From Amycolatopsis anabasis (GTDB lineage Bacteria; Actinomycetota; Actinomycetes; Mycobacteriales; Pseudonocardiaceae), in NCBI RefSeq assembly GCF_009765355.1, contig NZ_VTHK01000004.1, positions 310,001-374,000 on the forward strand: a stretch of DNA of 64,000 bases. Direction: 5' to 3'. Both the position numbers and the translations under genes were made by a program. Under the pieces are notes generated by a model. It saw only the letters and a program-made list of their open reading frames with translations, was not told where the DNA came from and ran no database searches. Numbering within the stretch: position 1 is the stretch's first letter; each line of letters starts with the position of its first letter. Shown one piece after another: positions 23,929 to 32,606 of the stretch.

Positions 23929-25626
23929 TCAGCGCACCGGAACCTGACTGTCCACAATGGTCTGATCGAACTCCGTGGCGCGCACCCCGATCTCGAGCCG
24001 CCAGGTACCCGCGACCGGCACGGTCACCGCGCCGGCGACGAACTGGCCGGGGCCCGTCCGGGTCAGCGGGACCGGCAGCGGGCCGATGCCCGCCGAGGGC
24101 AGGTGCAGTCGCGCGGTCACCTCGGGCACGTCCCGGTTGATCCCGCGCGCGTCCCGGACGTTCAGCACGATCTGGTTCGGGCCGACGCGGGCGGGGGCGA
24201 CCCACACCTGCACGTCGCCGTTCCCGCCCAGGGAAGGCGCGCCGAGGAACGGCCCCGCGGGGAGGGCGGCGGCGCTGGGACCGTGATCGTGCCCGCCCGG
24301 CGGGGTCGCCACGAGCACCGCGGTGAGGCCGAGCACCACCACACCGATGAGCGCCTCCCACCGCACGGATCGCCGCAACGACCGCGGTGTGGCCCCGCCG
24401 GTCTTGCCCCCGGCCAGCCGGTTCCGGACCACCGATCGGGACAGCGCCGCCAGGCAGAGCAGCAACCCGAACGCGCCGACCTTGAAGACCAGCACCGAGA
24501 AGTACCGGTTCCCGGACAGCCCGCCCGCGGCCGCGAGTTCGCGCCACGCCTGCGCGAACCCGGTGGCCGCGAGGACCGCCACCGCGACCGCGGCGACGCG
24601 GGAAAACCGCGGCACGACCCGGATCGCCGTGCGGTGCGGGATTCCGCGGCCGCGCAGCACGCAGGTGACCAGGCAGGCGAGTCCGCCGAGCCACACCGAC
24701 ATGGCCAGCAGGTGCGCGGAATCGAGGGCGATCGCACCGGCCACGGCCGCGCCCGCGGCCGCGTGGCCGGTCGCGCTCCAGCTCACCGCCAGCGCGACGG
24801 CAAGGCCCGCGGCGAGGACGATCTCCTTGCGCGGCAGCGGATCCGCCACCTCGGTACGCGATCGGGCCAGGGCCACCCCGGCCAGCCCGAGCAGCAGGAT
24901 CCGCGCGAGCACGCCGAGCCCGTAACCGGTGCCCAGGGTGTCGTACAGCAGTGCCGGGTCCACGGCGTCCGCCAGCGACGATCCGGCCATGTTGGGGCCC
25001 TGCAAGAGGAAGGCCGCCAGCGCGGAGGCCACCGACGCGATCCACCCGGTGCGGATCAGCAGGCGCAGCCGCCGATCCGCCCGCCCGGCGGGCCAGCACA
25101 CGAGGACGAAACCGACCCCGCCGACCACCATCGCCAGCCCGGCGAAGCCGGTGATCCGGGAAAGCCAGAACGCGAATCCCACGGCGGCGTCCGCGCCCGC
25201 CCGCGCGCCGGAGTCGGCGAGCGGTGCGGCCCGGGCCGCACCGACGCTGAACACGAAGGCCCCGTGTATCGGGTGGGAGTCGGCGGAGACCACGCGCCAC
25301 GTCACGGCGTAGACCCCGTCGCCGAGGGATTCCGGCAGGGGCACGCGCACCCGCGTGCGGTCCCCGGGCACCCCTTCGGCGGTGCTCTGGAGGAGGGCCG
25401 CACCCCGTTCGTCGAGCACGCGGAAGCCGTCCCGCACCGGGGAAACCGTCTCGCTGAAGCGCAGCACCACTTCCCGGGGCGACGTCGCGAGCTGTGCGCC
25501 GTTGGCCGGGGCGGTCTCCACCAGTTCGGCGTGGGCGGCGGCTCGCGGCGCCTGCCAGACGAGCACACCGCAAGCCAGCGCGGCGACCACCAGCACGCGC
25601 CCCGGGCGGGGCAACCGGATGAGCAC
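23929..25626 (-). CDS. CopC-CopD fusion copper-resistance/uptake membrane protein
   Basis: 565 residues. A signal peptide ends in RAAAHAELVETAP, so the mature N-terminal His, with VVSADSHPIHGAFVF near residue 110, forms the Cu(II) site of a CopC domain (about 30-125). Eight hydrophobic helices of a CopD domain follow (about 150-460), including GFAFWLSRITGFAGLAMVVG and LDSAHLLAMSVWLGGLACLV. A His-bearing loop GGHDHGPS leads into a C-terminal beta domain of about 110 residues resembling YtkA/FixH. The GTG at 25626 lies five bases after the stop of the double-LuxR gene, so they form one operon. Role: periplasmic copper binding and import, or delivery to secreted cuproenzymes. Confidence 0.9.
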   Translation of the reverse strand: MLIRLPRPGRVLVVAALACGVLVWQAPRAAAHAELVETAPANGAQLATSPREVVLRFSETVSPVRDGFRVLDERGAALLQSTAEGVPGDRTRVRVPLPESLGDGVYAVTWRVVSADSHPIHGAFVFSVGAARAAPLADSGARAGADAAVGFAFWLSRITGFAGLAMVVGGVGFVLVCWPAGRADRRLRLLIRTGWIASVASALAAFLLQGPNMAGSSLADAVDPALLYDTLGTGYGLGVLARILLLGLAGVALARSRTEVADPLPRKEIVLAAGLAVALAVSWSATGHAAAGAAVAGAIALDSAHLLAMSVWLGGLACLVTCVLRGRGIPHRTAIRVVPRFSRVAAVAVAVLAATGFAQAWRELAAAGGLSGNRYFSVLVFKVGAFGLLLCLAALSRSVVRNRLAGGKTGGATPRSLRRSVRWEALIGVVVLGLTAVLVATPPGGHDHGPSAAALPAGPFLGAPSLGGNGDVQVWVAPARVGPNQIVLNVRDARGINRDVPEVTARLHLPSAGIGPLPVPLTRTGPGQFVAGAVTVPVAGTWRLEIGVRATEFDQTIVDSQVPVR

Positions 25627-25631
25627 CTGCC

Positions 25632-26873
25632 TCAGTCCTCGATGAGGCCGAGATCGCGGGCCGCCGCGATCGCCGCCGCCCGGCTGTGCACCCGGAGCTT
25701 GCGGAACAGGTTGCTCTGCAGGTTTTCCACGGTGCGCACGGAGATCCCGAGTTCCCGCGCGGTCTGTTTCGTGGTGCGGCCGTTGCCGATCGAGGTGAGG
25801 ATCTCCTTTTCCCGCGGGGTCAGCGCGAGCTTCCAACGCTGCCAGCCGCCGTCCAGCGTCGGCCGCGACGGGCCGGCCAGCGCCTGGACCTGGTTCATGT
25901 TCACCAGGAGATAGCCCTGACTCGCGGCGAGGACCGCGGCGGCGAGCAGGTCGTCGATCCTGGCCGCCGGAATGATCGTGACGCCGCGGGCCAGCGCGAC
26001 GGCGATCTCCTGGTGGCTGGGCTCCCCGCCGGCCACCACGACCAGTTCGCCCGGCCGCCCGGAGCCGGCTTTCCAGTCCGCGTCCGCCTCGTTGATCAGG
26101 ACGGTGACCGGCCCCGGCTGCTCGTGGTCGCCGGGCGAACTCGCTTCCCCGGTGAGCACCGGAACGCAATGCTCGTCCAGGATCGCCCGCACGCGATCGG
26201 TGTGCGCGCCGGTCGGGTCGAGCAGCACCACGCTCGCCCCGGAACGCCGCCCGGCCACGGCCGCCACCGGGGCCGTGGTGGGCAACAGGCTGAGCCGCAC
26301 CGCGCTGGCCGCCGCGTGGGCCTGGTTGTGCACCTCCAGCTTGGTGAAGATCCGCTGTTTGTGGTTCTCCACCGTGTGCTGGCTGATCCCGAGTTCGTAC
26401 GCGATCTCCTTGGGCGAATAGCCGGCGCTGATCAGGTACAGCACCTGCTGCTCCCGTTCGGTCAGGACGTCCCGCTGCGTGCGTGCCGCCTCGACCGGCA
26501 GCGCCGCCGCCCGGACGGTGTGGAACAGCGCTTCCAGCCCGCTGGTGTAGGAAACCAGGGCGCTCACCCCCGAGTTGTAGGCGCGCAGGACGTACGCCAT
26601 CGGCAGCGAAGCGTGCACCCCGATCATGCGGATCCGGCGGTCGGACTGGCGGAGCCGCTCGACCAGACGCTCATTGCTCCACCGCGTCGCGTCCGCTTCG
26701 AACACGGCGACCGACGGCTTTCGAAGATTGCAGAGCCGGATCAGCTCTGGTCCGGAAGGGGCGGTACCCACGAGATTGATACCCGGCTGGCGTAACAGAT
26801 GCTCGGCCAGCAACTCGCGGAGCAATCGATTCTCATGCTGCAGGACAACGCGCAAAGGCTGATGCACAGCCAT
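25632..26873 (-). CDS. Double response-regulator-like protein with two LuxR HTH domains
   Basis: 413 residues with the NarL-type unit present twice. Unit 1: receiver-like domain 8-125 (VVLQHENRLLRELLAEHLLR) and HTH at about 137-200 (LTEREQQVLYLISAGYSPKE, ISQHTVENHKQRIFTKLEVH). Unit 2: receiver-like domain at about 213-335 (VVLLDPTGAHTDRVRAILDE) and HTH at about 347-412 (LTPREKEILTSIGNGRTTKQ, ISVRTVENLQSNLFRKLRVH). The usual phosphorylation pocket is not intact: the first domain has FEADAT where a D-flanked strand end is expected, and the second has VLINEADADW. No kinase gene is adjacent, so control is probably phosphorylation-independent. It precedes copCD by five bases and presumably regulates it. 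Confidence 0.85.
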   Translation of the reverse strand: MAVHQPLRVVLQHENRLLRELLAEHLLRQPGINLVGTAPSGPELIRLCNLRKPSVAVFEADATRWSNERLVERLRQSDRRIRMIGVHASLPMAYVLRAYNSGVSALVSYTSGLEALFHTVRAAALPVEAARTQRDVLTEREQQVLYLISAGYSPKEIAYELGISQHTVENHKQRIFTKLEVHNQAHAAASAVRLSLLPTTAPVAAVAGRRSGASVVLLDPTGAHTDRVRAILDEHCVPVLTGEASSPGDHEQPGPVTVLINEADADWKAGSGRPGELVVVAGGEPSHQEIAVALARGVTIIPAARIDDLLAAAVLAASQGYLLVNMNQVQALAGPSRPTLDGGWQRWKLALTPREKEILTSIGNGRTTKQTARELGISVRTVENLQSNLFRKLRVHSRAAAIAAARDLGLIED

Positions 26874-27192
26874 GGCACACCTCGGTCCAGGAATAAATAC
26901 CGAACCGGCGTCGCCGGTGGCAATGCAGGGGTCCGGGCGACGTCGGTTTCCAGCTTGCTTGGCGGCCCTCGACAGCCTTCAAGCTGGGTATAATCGTGCC
27001 ACATCACATGACAGGTTGGTCTAGACCAAGTGGCGTAGAAACCCCTTCCCCGCGCCGTAATATTCGGCGACGGGTGCCGCCGCGGCGCCCGAACTCCGGT
27101 TCCCCACAGCGAGATCGCCTTGTTGAACCCGGCGGCGATCGACTTCGTGTCAGCCAATGGGGGCTGTCCCAACAGACCGAGGAGGAAGGTGC
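26874..27192. promoter_or_regulatory. Divergent promoter region between the double LuxR gene and the FN3 gene
   Basis: This 319-base spacer has no gene. It is AT-richer than its surroundings and holds a perfect TATAAT at 26989-26994 reading right, directly after an inverted repeat CCAGCTTG/CAAGCTGG (26951-26958 and 26980-26987) that could be an operator. The rightward transcript would have a leader of about 190 bases. No riboswitch pattern was recognised. The leftward promoter was not identified. Confidence 0.5.
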
Positions 27193-27591
27193 ATGGATTC
27201 CCAACGCAAACGCCGGGCCGTGATCAGCACGCTGGTGGCCGCCCCGCTGGCGATCGGACTGGCCGCCGCGCCCACCGCGTCGGCGACCACCGACGTCAAC
27301 CCGCCCACACCGCCGACCGAGCTCCGGACGGTCGGCTCGTTCGGCGGCCAACCCGTCCTCACCTGGAACCCGTCCACTGACGATTCCGGCGCGATCGACT
27401 GGTACAGCATCCGGGTGGACGGCTCGCAGGCGCGGCGGGACCTCGAACAGCAGCGGATCCTGCGCGTTTACGATCTGCTCCAGTTCGACCATGTTGTGCG
27501 CGGCCACACCTACACGATCACGATCGTGGCGTTCGACGAGGCGGGCAATCGCTCCGCGCCGAGCAATCCAGTGCGAGTGACAGTGGTCTAG
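27193..27591 (+). CDS. Small secreted fibronectin type III domain protein
   Basis: 132 residues. Residues 1-32 are a signal peptide with a basic start (DSQRKRR) and an AAAPTASA cleavage region. The mature protein is a single FN3 domain: PTPPTELRTVGSFGGQPVLT at the start, WNPSTDDSGAIDWYSIRVDG in the middle and GHTYTITIVAFDEAGNRSAP at the end, with the usual W, Y and final SxPSxPVxVTV strand. There is no enzymatic domain. GGAGGAAGG before the ATG at 27193 fixes the start. It may bind extracellular glycans or proteins. A strong terminator follows 44 bases after the stop. Confidence 0.88.
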   Translation: MDSQRKRRAVISTLVAAPLAIGLAAAPTASATTDVNPPTPPTELRTVGSFGGQPVLTWNPSTDDSGAIDWYSIRVDGSQARRDLEQQRILRVYDLLQFDHVVRGHTYTITIVAFDEAGNRSAPSNPVRVTVV

Positions 27592-27635
27592 GAAGTGTTT
27601 CGGCAGCCCTGGTGACCACAACCGCCGGCGCGGCC

Positions 27636-27675
27636 GGCGGCATTCTGGGCCGCGGCCGAGGCCCAGAATGCCGCC
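27636..27675 (+). terminator. Rho-independent-type terminator of the FN3 gene
   Basis: A perfect 15-bp stem (GGCGGCATTCTGGGC at 27636-27650 with 27661-27675) around a ten-base loop. The most upstream possible start of the next gene (27668) falls inside its right arm. Confidence 0.75.
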
Positions 27676-29185
27676 CGGCAAAGCCGGTCCCGATTCACAC
27701 GACCGGTTCCCATTCTTGATTCCCATTCTTTCCCCGTTCCACGGGAAATGTGAAATCGATTCAAAGCCGGGTGGCGAGTTCGCGGCGCCCGAGCCCCACC
27801 GGGCGGCGCGGGCGCTGCCCGGGCTCCTGCTGGCCCTGCTGGCGAGCGTGCTGTCCCTGACGGCCGTCGCCAACGCGCTGCCGTCCATCCTCACCGACCT
27901 CGACGGCACCCCGGGCCAGTTCGCCTGGGTGGTCACCGCGGCGCTGCTCGCCGCGACGGCGACGACCCCGATCTGGGGCAAACTGGCCGACCTGTTCAGC
28001 AAGAAACTGCTCTACCAGCTGGCCATCGTCCTCTTCACCGCCGGTTCGGCGCTCGCCGGAGCCGCGCGCTCGATGGACGAGCTGATCACCCTCCGCGCGC
28101 TGCAAGGCATCGGCATCGGCGGGTTGCAGGCGCTGGTGCAGGTGGTGCTCGGGGCCCTGATCCCGCCGCGGGACCGGGGACGCTACGCCGGCTACCTCAG
28201 CGCGACCGCCGCGGCCGGCACGGTGTCCGGCCCGCTCATCGGCGGCTTGGTCGTCGACTCCCCGCTGGGCTGGCGATGGTGTTTCTGGGGCTGCGTGCCG
28301 ATCGCGGCGCTGGCCTTCCTCGTGCTCGGCAGGACCCTGCGCCTGCCGATCGCGCGCCGCGAGGTCAAGATCGACTGGCTGGGCGCCGTCCTGCTGGTCG
28401 GCGGCGCGACGCTGTCGCTGGTCTGGGTTTCCCTGGCGGGCAAGCGGTTCGGCTGGCTGTCCTGGCCGTCCGCGTGCCACCTCGGCGGCGCCGCGGTCGC
28501 GCTGGCCCTGGCGGTGCTCGTCGAACGGAAGGCGCGCGAGCCGGTGGTGCCGCTGCGCCTGTTCCGGGAACGCACCTTCGCCCTGTCCGTGCTGGGCTCG
28601 TTCACGGTCGGCACCGCGATGCTCGCGGGCGCGGTGTTCCTCGGACCGTATCTCCAGATCGCCCGCGGCTTCTCGCCCACGCGCACCGGCCTGATGACGG
28701 CCCCGCTGGTCGCCGGCACGGTCCTCTCGTCGACCCTCGCCGGTCGGGTCATCGCCCGAACCGGCAAGGCCAAGCCGTGGCTGGTCGGCGGAACCGTGGT
28801 GCTGCTCGCCGGCCTCGGGCTGCTGAGCACCATCGACCACACCACGGATCTCGCCTGGGTGGGCCTGTTCCTCGGCCTGACGGGGCTCGGTCTCGGCGGC
28901 CTGACGCAGAACCTGGTGCTGGTCGCCCAGAACACCGTCGGCATGGCGGACCTGGGCACGGCGACCTCGGCGATCCCGTTCTTCCGCCACCTCGGCGGCT
29001 CGGCCGGTATCTCGGTGCTCGGCACCGTGCTGGCCGGGCACCTCGCCGAGGCGGGGACGAGCCTGCCCGCGGCCTACGGGGACGCGATCGGCCTGCTCTT
29101 CCTGATCACCTGCTGCATCACGGTGGTCACCCTCGTCTCGATGCTCCTGATCAAGGAAACCCCGCTGCGCACCGAGAGGTCGTGA
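27668..29185 (+). CDS. MFS drug:H+ antiporter, DHA2 (EmrB/QacA) type
   Basis: 505 residues as drawn, with about 14 membrane segments. The first is LLLALLASVLSLTAVANALP, followed by WVVTAALLAATATTPIWGKL (motif A region GKLADLFSKK) and the motif C-like GYLSATAAAGTVSGPLIGGL in TM5. DHA2 members export hydrophobic drugs and dyes. The N-terminus is uncertain: the only ATG is inside the preceding terminator and gives 55 extra hydrophilic residues without a good ribosome site, so translation probably begins at a non-ATG codon nearer the first helix (around 27716-27790). The stop codon lies inside the left arm of the inverted repeat at 29178. Confidence 0.85.
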   Translation: MPPGKAGPDSHDRFPFLIPILSPFHGKCEIDSKPGGEFAAPEPHRAARALPGLLLALLASVLSLTAVANALPSILTDLDGTPGQFAWVVTAALLAATATTPIWGKLADLFSKKLLYQLAIVLFTAGSALAGAARSMDELITLRALQGIGIGGLQALVQVVLGALIPPRDRGRYAGYLSATAAAGTVSGPLIGGLVVDSPLGWRWCFWGCVPIAALAFLVLGRTLRLPIARREVKIDWLGAVLLVGGATLSLVWVSLAGKRFGWLSWPSACHLGGAAVALALAVLVERKAREPVVPLRLFRERTFALSVLGSFTVGTAMLAGAVFLGPYLQIARGFSPTRTGLMTAPLVAGTVLSSTLAGRVIARTGKAKPWLVGGTVVLLAGLGLLSTIDHTTDLAWVGLFLGLTGLGLGGLTQNLVLVAQNTVGMADLGTATSAIPFFRHLGGSAGISVLGTVLAGHLAEAGTSLPAAYGDAIGLLFLITCCITVVTLVSMLLIKETPLRTERS

Positions 29186-29225
29186 GTGTGCGGACCGGTT
29201 CTAACCGGTCCGAACACTCACGACC
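29178..29225. terminator. Inverted repeat terminator built from the GGTCGTGAGTGT element
   Basis: GGTCGTGAGTGT plus CGGACCGGTT (29178-29200, one unpaired base) pairs with AACCGGTCCG plus ACACTCACGACC (29203-29225). It overlaps the stop of the MFS gene and ends eight bases before the 3' end of the converging tRNA gene. The same 12-mer is found at 661 and 16230, and inverted at 9297. Confidence 0.7.
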
Positions 29226-29232
29226 CTGCTTG

Positions 29233-29308
29233 TGGAGCCGGCTAGGGGGCTCGAACCCCTGACCTTCTGTTTACAAGACAGATGCTCTACCAACTGAGCT
29301 AAACCGGC
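29233..29308 (-). tRNA. tRNA-Thr (anticodon TGT)
   Basis: 76 bases with a full cloverleaf on the minus strand: acceptor GCCGGTT paired with AGCCGGC (one G-U), D-arm GCTCAGTTGGTAGAGC, anticodon arm TCTGT-CTTGTAA-ACAGA giving anticodon TGT, variable AGGTC, and T-arm AGGGG-TTCGAGC-CCCCT. The 3' CCA is encoded. It reads ACA threonine codons, rare in this GC-rich genome. Confidence 0.97.
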
Positions 29309-29466
29309 ATGCCGCCCCGTGTGCCGATCTTCGCAGGTCGGCGGGAGGCGGGGCCATCGTAGCAATGGCCGCTTGGGTCGCGGGCCGACAGCCTCCGCCA
29401 TACCTTGATCGAGAGAGTGGTGGACGCCACTGTTTCGAACATGCAACGGTCGGAGAGGTGACGTCG

Positions 29467-31017
29467 ATGGTCTCCCGGGAAACCGGTGAGGAGGTGGACG
29501 ACGTGAAGATCAACCAGCGCGCGAAGGGGCCCGCGAACCGCAGGCGCGCCTGGCAGATCCTGGAGGCTCCGGCCGACGAGCACAGCGGGGAGAAGAAGCG
29601 GCGCCGCGGGAACGAACCGCGCCGGCGGGCGTGGCACATCCTGGAGGCGCCGACCGGCGAGCAGCCGGCGGTGGACAGCGACACGGCGGTCGGCCCGGCG
29701 CTGCCCGACGACTCCACCGTCAACTTCGTCCTCGACCTCGCGCTGCGCATCGGCGAGGTGCAGATGTCCAGTGGCGCGGGCGCTTCCGACGTCACCGCGA
29801 CCATCATCGCGATCACCAACGCGCTCGGCCTGCCGCACTGCGAGGTCGACGTCATCTTCACGTCCATCACCGTCACCTGCCACCGCGGCACCGACATGAA
29901 CCCGGTGTCGGCGCTGCGCGTGGTGCGTTCCCGCAGCCTGGACTACACCCGCCTGTCCGCCACCGAGATGCTGGTCCAGCAGATCACCCGCGGCAACATC
30001 AGCGCCGAGGAGGCGTACTCCGAACTGCAGCGGATCACCACCGCCCCGCACCCCTACCCCCGCTGGGTCGCCACCCTCGCCTGGGGCGGGATGGCCTTCT
30101 TCATCACCCTGATCATCGGCGGCGGGGTGGACGTGGCCCTGGTCGCGCTGGTCATCAGCGCGGTGATCGACCGGATCGGCCGCCTGCTCAACCGGTACGC
30201 GCTGCCGTTCTTCTTCCAGCAGGTGGTCGGCGGCCTGGTGGCGACCCTGTCCGCGATCCTCATCGTGAGCAGCGATCTGCTCACCACCGACAAACCGACG
30301 CTCGTGGTCGCCGCGGCGATCACCGTGCTGCTGTCCGGTTTGTCCACGGTGTCCGCGGTGCAGGACGCGATCACCGGGTACAACGTCACCGCGGCCGGGC
30401 GGACCATGGAGACCGCCCTGATGAGTGCCGGGCTGATCGCCGGGGTGGCGCTGGCGCTGAAGGTCGCGACCCAGGTCGGCCTGCCGCAGGTCACCCCGGA
30501 GGCGCCGCCGTACAACCCCCAGGCGCTGCCGATCATGGTCGTCGCGGGCGCGGGCGCGGCCGCCTGCTTCGCCCTGGCCAGCTACTCGACGCTGCGGTCG
30601 ATGCTCGTCGCGGCCGCCGCCGGGGCGATCGGGGCGGCCGTCTACGGCTCGCTGATGATCTCCGACTTCGACGGGATCAGCTCGTCCGCGGTGGCGGCGA
30701 CCCTGGTCGGGTTGGGCGGCGGCGTGCTGGCCCGCCGGCTCAAGGTGACCCCGCTGGTCGTCGCGGTGTCCGGAATCACCCCGCTGTTGCCCGGTCTGTC
30801 CACCTACCGTGGGCTGTACCAGATCGCGGTGGAGTCGTTCGGCAACTTCTCCACGCTGATGAGTGCCGTCGCGATCGGGCTGGCGCTGGCCGCGGGCGTG
30901 GTGCTCGGTGAATACCTCGCTCAACCGGTGCGAACCGGACTCGGCCGGCTGGAGCGGAGATTCGCCGGCCCGCGGATGGCCGGGCCGCTGCGCCCGTCCC
31001 GCCGCCGGCTCGAGTAG
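29467..31017 (+). CDS. ThrE-family threonine/serine exporter
   Basis: 516 residues. A hydrophilic N-terminus of about 80 residues contains a repeated peptide (RRRAWQILEAP and RRRAWHILEAP). Then comes the ThrE domain: LALRIGEVQMSSGAGASDVT, where the GAGxSD segment is conserved, and a ten-helix membrane region made of the two halves seen in ThrE (ThrE and ThrE_2) proteins, ending with GITPLLPGLSTYRGLYQ. Corynebacterium ThrE exports threonine and serine using the proton gradient. GAGAGGTGAC precedes the ATG at 29467; a longer frame to 29365 lacks a ribosome site. It stands alone between the tRNA-Thr and the trehalose genes. Confidence 0.9.
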   Translation: MVSRETGEEVDDVKINQRAKGPANRRRAWQILEAPADEHSGEKKRRRGNEPRRRAWHILEAPTGEQPAVDSDTAVGPALPDDSTVNFVLDLALRIGEVQMSSGAGASDVTATIIAITNALGLPHCEVDVIFTSITVTCHRGTDMNPVSALRVVRSRSLDYTRLSATEMLVQQITRGNISAEEAYSELQRITTAPHPYPRWVATLAWGGMAFFITLIIGGGVDVALVALVISAVIDRIGRLLNRYALPFFFQQVVGGLVATLSAILIVSSDLLTTDKPTLVVAAAITVLLSGLSTVSAVQDAITGYNVTAAGRTMETALMSAGLIAGVALALKVATQVGLPQVTPEAPPYNPQALPIMVVAGAGAAACFALASYSTLRSMLVAAAAGAIGAAVYGSLMISDFDGISSSAVAATLVGLGGGVLARRLKVTPLVVAVSGITPLLPGLSTYRGLYQIAVESFGNFSTLMSAVAIGLALAAGVVLGEYLAQPVRTGLGRLERRFAGPRMAGPLRPSRRRLE

Positions 31018-31096
31018 CCAGGTGATCTTGCTCCCGCACGCCAACCGATAATGTTCGTATCGGGCGACGCCCGATGAGCGAGGGAGCAGCGAACCG

Positions 31097-32536
31097 ATGA
31101 GTGAGCCAGCTCGGACCAGCGCCGCGGACTTCGTCGTGGTGGCCAACCGGCTGCCGGTCGACCTCGACCGATCGGCGGACGGCACCCAGCGCTGGACGGC
31201 GAGCCCCGGTGGCCTCGTCTCCGCCCTGGAGCCCTTCCTGCGGTCCCGCAAGGGCGCCTGGGTCGGCTGGCCCGGCGTGCCGGACGTCGAGGTCGACGAG
31301 TTCGACGACGACGGCCTCGTGCTGCACCCGGTCACCCTCACCTCGGACGAGGTCCGCGACTACTACGAGGGCTTCTCCAACGCCTCGCTCTGGCCGCTCT
31401 ACCACGACGTGGTGGAACGCCCGGTGTTCGACCGCGGCTGGTGGGAGAGCTACGTCCAGGTCAACCGGCGGTTCGCCGAGGCCAGCGCCACGGTCGCGGC
31501 CGAGGGCGCCACCGTCTGGGTGCAGGACTACCAGCTCCAGCTGGTCCCGAGCATGCTCCGCGAACTGCGCCCCGACCTGCGGATCGGCTTCTTCCTGCAC
31601 ATCCCGTTCCCGCCGGTCGAGCTGTTCATGCAGCTCCCGTGGCGCAGCGAGATCGTGCGCGGGCTGATCGGCGCCGATCTGGTCGGCTTCCACCGCCCCG
31701 GCGGCGCGCAGAACTTCCTCTGGCTGGCCCGCCAGCTGATCGGCCTGGAGCCGAGCCGCGGCGCGGTCGGCGTGCGGTCCCGGCCGGGCATGGTGCAGGT
31801 CGGCGACCGGACGGTCCGGGTGGGCGCGTTCCCCATCTCGATCGACGCCGCCGGGCTGGACACCCTCGCCCGCAGCAAGCAGGTCACCCAGCGGGCCGCC
31901 GAGATCCGCGCCGACGTCGGCAACCCGCGCACGGTGCTGCTCGGCGTCGACCGCCTCGACTACACCAAGGGCATCGACCTGCGCCTGCAGGCCCTGCACG
32001 AGCTCCTGCAGGAAGGCAGGGTGCAGCCCGAAGACGTCACGTTCATCCAGCTCGCCACGCCGAGCCGGGAACGCGTCGAGCACTACCAGCGCATGCGCGG
32101 CGACATCGAGCAGATGGTCGGCCGGATCAACGGCGAGTTCGCCCGGGTGGGCCACCCGGTCGTGCACTACCTGCACCAGTCGGTGAACCGGACCGAGCTG
32201 GCCGCGTTCTTCTCCGCGGCGGACGTCATGGTGGTGACTCCGCTGCGTGACGGCATGAATCTGGTGTGCAAGGAGTATGTCGCGTGCCGGCACGATCTCG
32301 GCGGCGCGCTCGTGCTGTCCGAGTTCGCCGGTGCGGCGGCGGAACTGAGCAGTGCGTTCTTGGTAAATCCCCATGATCTCGACGGGGTGAAGAACGCGCT
32401 GCTGGCAGCCATTACGCTCGACCCTGCCGAGGGAAGACGTAGGATGCGCGCCCTACGTCGTCAGGTCCTCACGCATGACGTCGACAGGTGGGCGCGCTCG
32501 TTCCTGGAAGCACTCGGGACCGAGCCGGTCGCCTGA
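31097..32536 (+). CDS. otsA: Trehalose-6-phosphate synthase OtsA
   Basis: 479 residues of glycosyltransferase family 20. It condenses a nucleotide-glucose (UDP- or GDP-glucose) with glucose 6-phosphate in the cytosol. Characteristic pieces: [14 protein letters not shown] at the start, [69 protein letters not shown] and [14 protein letters not shown]. The start ATG has GAGGGAGCAG upstream. The OtsB-GH15 fusion follows 70 bases later, so phosphate removal should be co-expressed. Trehalose serves as osmolyte and, in mycolate-free actinobacteria, as spore and stress reserve. Confidence 0.97.
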   Translation: MSEPARTSAADFVVVANRLPVDLDRSADGTQRWTASPGGLVSALEPFLRSRKGAWVGWPGVPDVEVDEFDDDGLVLHPVTLTSDEVRDYYEGFSNASLWPLYHDVVERPVFDRGWWESYVQVNRRFAEASATVAAEGATVWVQDYQLQLVPSMLRELRPDLRIGFFLHIPFPPVELFMQLPWRSEIVRGLIGADLVGFHRPGGAQNFLWLARQLIGLEPSRGAVGVRSRPGMVQVGDRTVRVGAFPISIDAAGLDTLARSKQVTQRAAEIRADVGNPRTVLLGVDRLDYTKGIDLRLQALHELLQEGRVQPEDVTFIQLATPSRERVEHYQRMRGDIEQMVGRINGEFARVGHPVVHYLHQSVNRTELAAFFSAADVMVVTPLRDGMNLVCKEYVACRHDLGGALVLSEFAGAAAELSSAFLVNPHDLDGVKNALLAAITLDPAEGRRRMRALRRQVLTHDVDRWARSFLEALGTEPVA

Positions 32537-32606
32537 GTATTTCCCCTGAACAACTGAGTTCTTCTTCCTTACACCCACCCATACTTGAAGCTCCTGAGGA
32601 GGAGTG

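Noticed and set aside
29178..29308. Integrated element at the tRNA-Thr gene (attachment site)
   Set aside because: No integrase gene is adjacent and no repeat of the tRNA 3' end was seen in the window; the flanking hairpin is a terminator-type repeat found elsewhere.
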